From Novosphingobium sp. BW1 (GTDB lineage Bacteria > Pseudomonadota > Alphaproteobacteria > Sphingomonadales > Sphingomonadaceae): a stretch of DNA of 64,000 bases. Location: contig NZ_VIRF01000058.1 of the NCBI RefSeq assembly GCF_008107685.1, forward strand, positions 62,001 to 126,000, read 5' to 3'. The position numbers and the translations under genes were made by a program. Under the pieces are notes generated by a model. It searched no databases, had not been told where the DNA came from, and saw only the letters and a program-made list of their open reading frames with translations. The number at the start of each line of letters is the position of its first letter. The stretch's first letter is position 1. Positions 63,107 to 64,000 of this stretch are shown one piece after another.

Positions 63107-63883
63107 TCAGCCTTCGCCGCGTGGCCGCCGGGCCTTCTCGAGCGAGGAGAGGACACCACGCATGGTACGCACTTCCAGGTGGTTCCACGCGGGCTTGGTG
63201 AGGAGGTTGCGCAAGGTGAGGCGGTTGGCTTCGGCGCGGGTTTCCGGCCAGAAGTAATTTTTGGGCTCGAGCAGCTTCTCGAAGTGGCCGATGAGCCCTT
63301 CCAGTTCGTTCTGCGGGGCAGGGGGCAGGACCTCTTCCTGCGTGGGCTGGGTGAGGCCTGCGCCCTTCGACCATTCATAGGCGCATAGAATTACGGCCTG
63401 CGCGAGGTTAAGCGAGGCAAATTCCGGATTGATCGGGACGGTCAGGATCGAGCGGGCGAGCGCTACGTCCTCGGTTTCCAGCCCGGAACGTTCCGGGCCG
63501 AACACGAAGGCCGAACGGCCCGGTTCGGCGTAGATTTCGCCCGCGGCTTCTTCGGGCGTCACCACGCGTTTGGTCACCCCGCGCTTGCGCACGGTGGTGG
63601 CATAGACATTGGTGCAGTCGGTCACCGCGTCGGCCAGCGTCTCGTAGACGTGCGCATCTTCGAGGATGACGTTGGCGCCCGCCGCAGCGGGGCCCGCTGA
63701 AGGGTTGGGCCAGCCGTCGCGGGGCGAAACGAGGCGCATTTCGGTGAGCCCGAAATTCAGCATGGCGCGCGCGGCCTTGCCGATGTTTTCGCCCAGCTGC
63801 GGGCGGACAAGCACGACGATGGGCTTGCGGTCCTCTGGGACGGTGCCGAACGTCGGCGTGGAAAAGGAGGGGGTATCAGTCAT
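63107..63883 (-). CDS. trmJ: TrmJ-type tRNA/rRNA 2'-O-methyltransferase
   Basis: The 258-residue SPOUT enzyme has [24 protein letters not shown] (motif 1), [18 protein letters not shown] (motif 2) and [23 protein letters not shown] (motif 3), the pattern of TrmJ, which methylates position 32 of tRNAs. The N-terminus has an extension of about 20 residues compared with E. coli TrmJ. The start overlaps the stop of nrdR by eight bases. Confidence 0.88.
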   Translation of the reverse strand: MTDTPSFSTPTFGTVPEDRKPIVVLVRPQLGENIGKAARAMLNFGLTEMRLVSPRDGWPNPSAGPAAAGANVILEDAHVYETLADAVTDCTNVYATTVRKRGVTKRVVTPEEAAGEIYAEPGRSAFVFGPERSGLETEDVALARSILTVPINPEFASLNLAQAVILCAYEWSKGAGLTQPTQEEVLPPAPQNELEGLIGHFEKLLEPKNYFWPETRAEANRLTLRNLLTKPAWNHLEVRTMRGVLSSLEKARRPRGEG

Positions 63884-64000
63884 TCTGGGTGTCGCCTGTC
63901 GCCACGTCGCGCACGGTCCCAGCGAACTCCTCGAAGTCGCGGGCCTCGTTGAAGGCGCGGTACACAGACGCAAAGCGGATGTAGGCGACCGAGTCGAGCT
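63876..64000 (-). CDS. nrdR: Transcriptional repressor NrdR, C-terminal end only
   Basis: The last 40 codons before the window edge read [29 protein letters not shown] and end in a short acidic tail; this is the end of the ATP-cone domain of NrdR, the repressor of ribonucleotide reductase genes. The Zn ribbon and the start are outside the window. It overlaps trmJ by eight bases and is co-transcribed with it. Confidence 0.9.
   Translation of the reverse strand, partial: LDSVAYIRFASVYRAFNEARDFEEFAGTVRDVATGDTQND

Noticed and set aside
62853..63374. Open extension of the metA frame across its leader
   Set aside because: It overlaps trmJ and the riboswitch candidate; MetA begins at 62852.

Overview
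The window looks like a stretch of chromosome from a GC-rich alphaproteobacterium of the order Sphingomonadales, most likely Sphingomonadaceae (a Novosphingobium-type genome is plausible, but the genus is inference). The pointers are high GC with GC-rich third positions, alphaproteobacterial SOS boxes (GAAC-N7-GAAC), an XrtA/PEP-CTERM sensory cluster, an ImuA/ImuB/DnaE2 mutasome, an Efp-SuhB neighbourhood and the short form of PurL. No insertion sequence, prophage, CRISPR array or rRNA operon was found. Most of the window is ordinary housekeeping chromosome, with two accessory-looking stretches at about 22.6-27.2 kb and 56.4-60.7 kb.

Layout. 1-10.3 kb: the end of a class A penicillin-binding protein, a nitrate-sensor-like diguanylate cyclase, a substrate-binding-type protein without an export signal, the efp and suhB genes with small secreted proteins, tRNA-Leu(CAA) and an M20 amidohydrolase. 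10.6-17.3 kb: a tight four-gene run (EpsB-type sugar transferase, PrsK histidine kinase, PrsR sigma-54 activator, PrsT-like TPR protein) that couples exopolysaccharide priming to the PEP-CTERM/exosortase regulatory pair; no exosortase is present here. 17.3-20 kb: panB and an amino acid permease. 20-30.8 kb: an SOS mutagenesis locus in which imuA-imuB and dnaE2, each with its own LexA box, are separated by an RNase H-like gene, a pirin/HxlR pair, a PRISE-type reductase and an M28 peptidase. 31-37 kb: an extensin-like protein, three tandem tRNA-Glu genes (two TTC, one CTC), recJ, a flavodoxin-like protein, an uncharacterised gene translationally coupled to an AHH-type nuclease, and a nitronate monooxygenase.

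37-45 kb: branched-chain amino acid synthesis on the minus strand (ilvB-ilvN-ilvC, an I78 inhibitor lipoprotein, then leuA). leuA has a 16-codon leucine-rich leader peptide, and ilvB has a coupled short ORF with a large hairpin. miaA and serB diverge with overlapping starts. 45-56 kb: a degenerate HD-GYP protein, purL, xseB-ispA, coaD, a periplasmic cyclophilin, queA and tgt, with an ABC-2 exporter and a DUF481 outer-membrane protein between the two queuosine genes. 56.4-60.7 kb: a pseudogene cluster (an SMR transporter and two different L,D-transpeptidases), an orphan ParA-like ATPase, and an S9 peptidase whose single reading frame is broken only by two in-frame TAG codons. 60.7-64 kb: rpsD with a strong terminator, metA behind a candidate SAM-I-clan riboswitch, a TrmJ-type methyltransferase and the end of nrdR.

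The clearest regulatory signals are the two LexA boxes, the leuA leader peptide and the metA riboswitch candidate. The least explained items are the AHH nuclease cassette, the twin-amber S9 gene, the short ORF coupled to ilvB and the AT-rich palindrome inside imuB. All assignments rest on reading motifs by eye; no database search was run.
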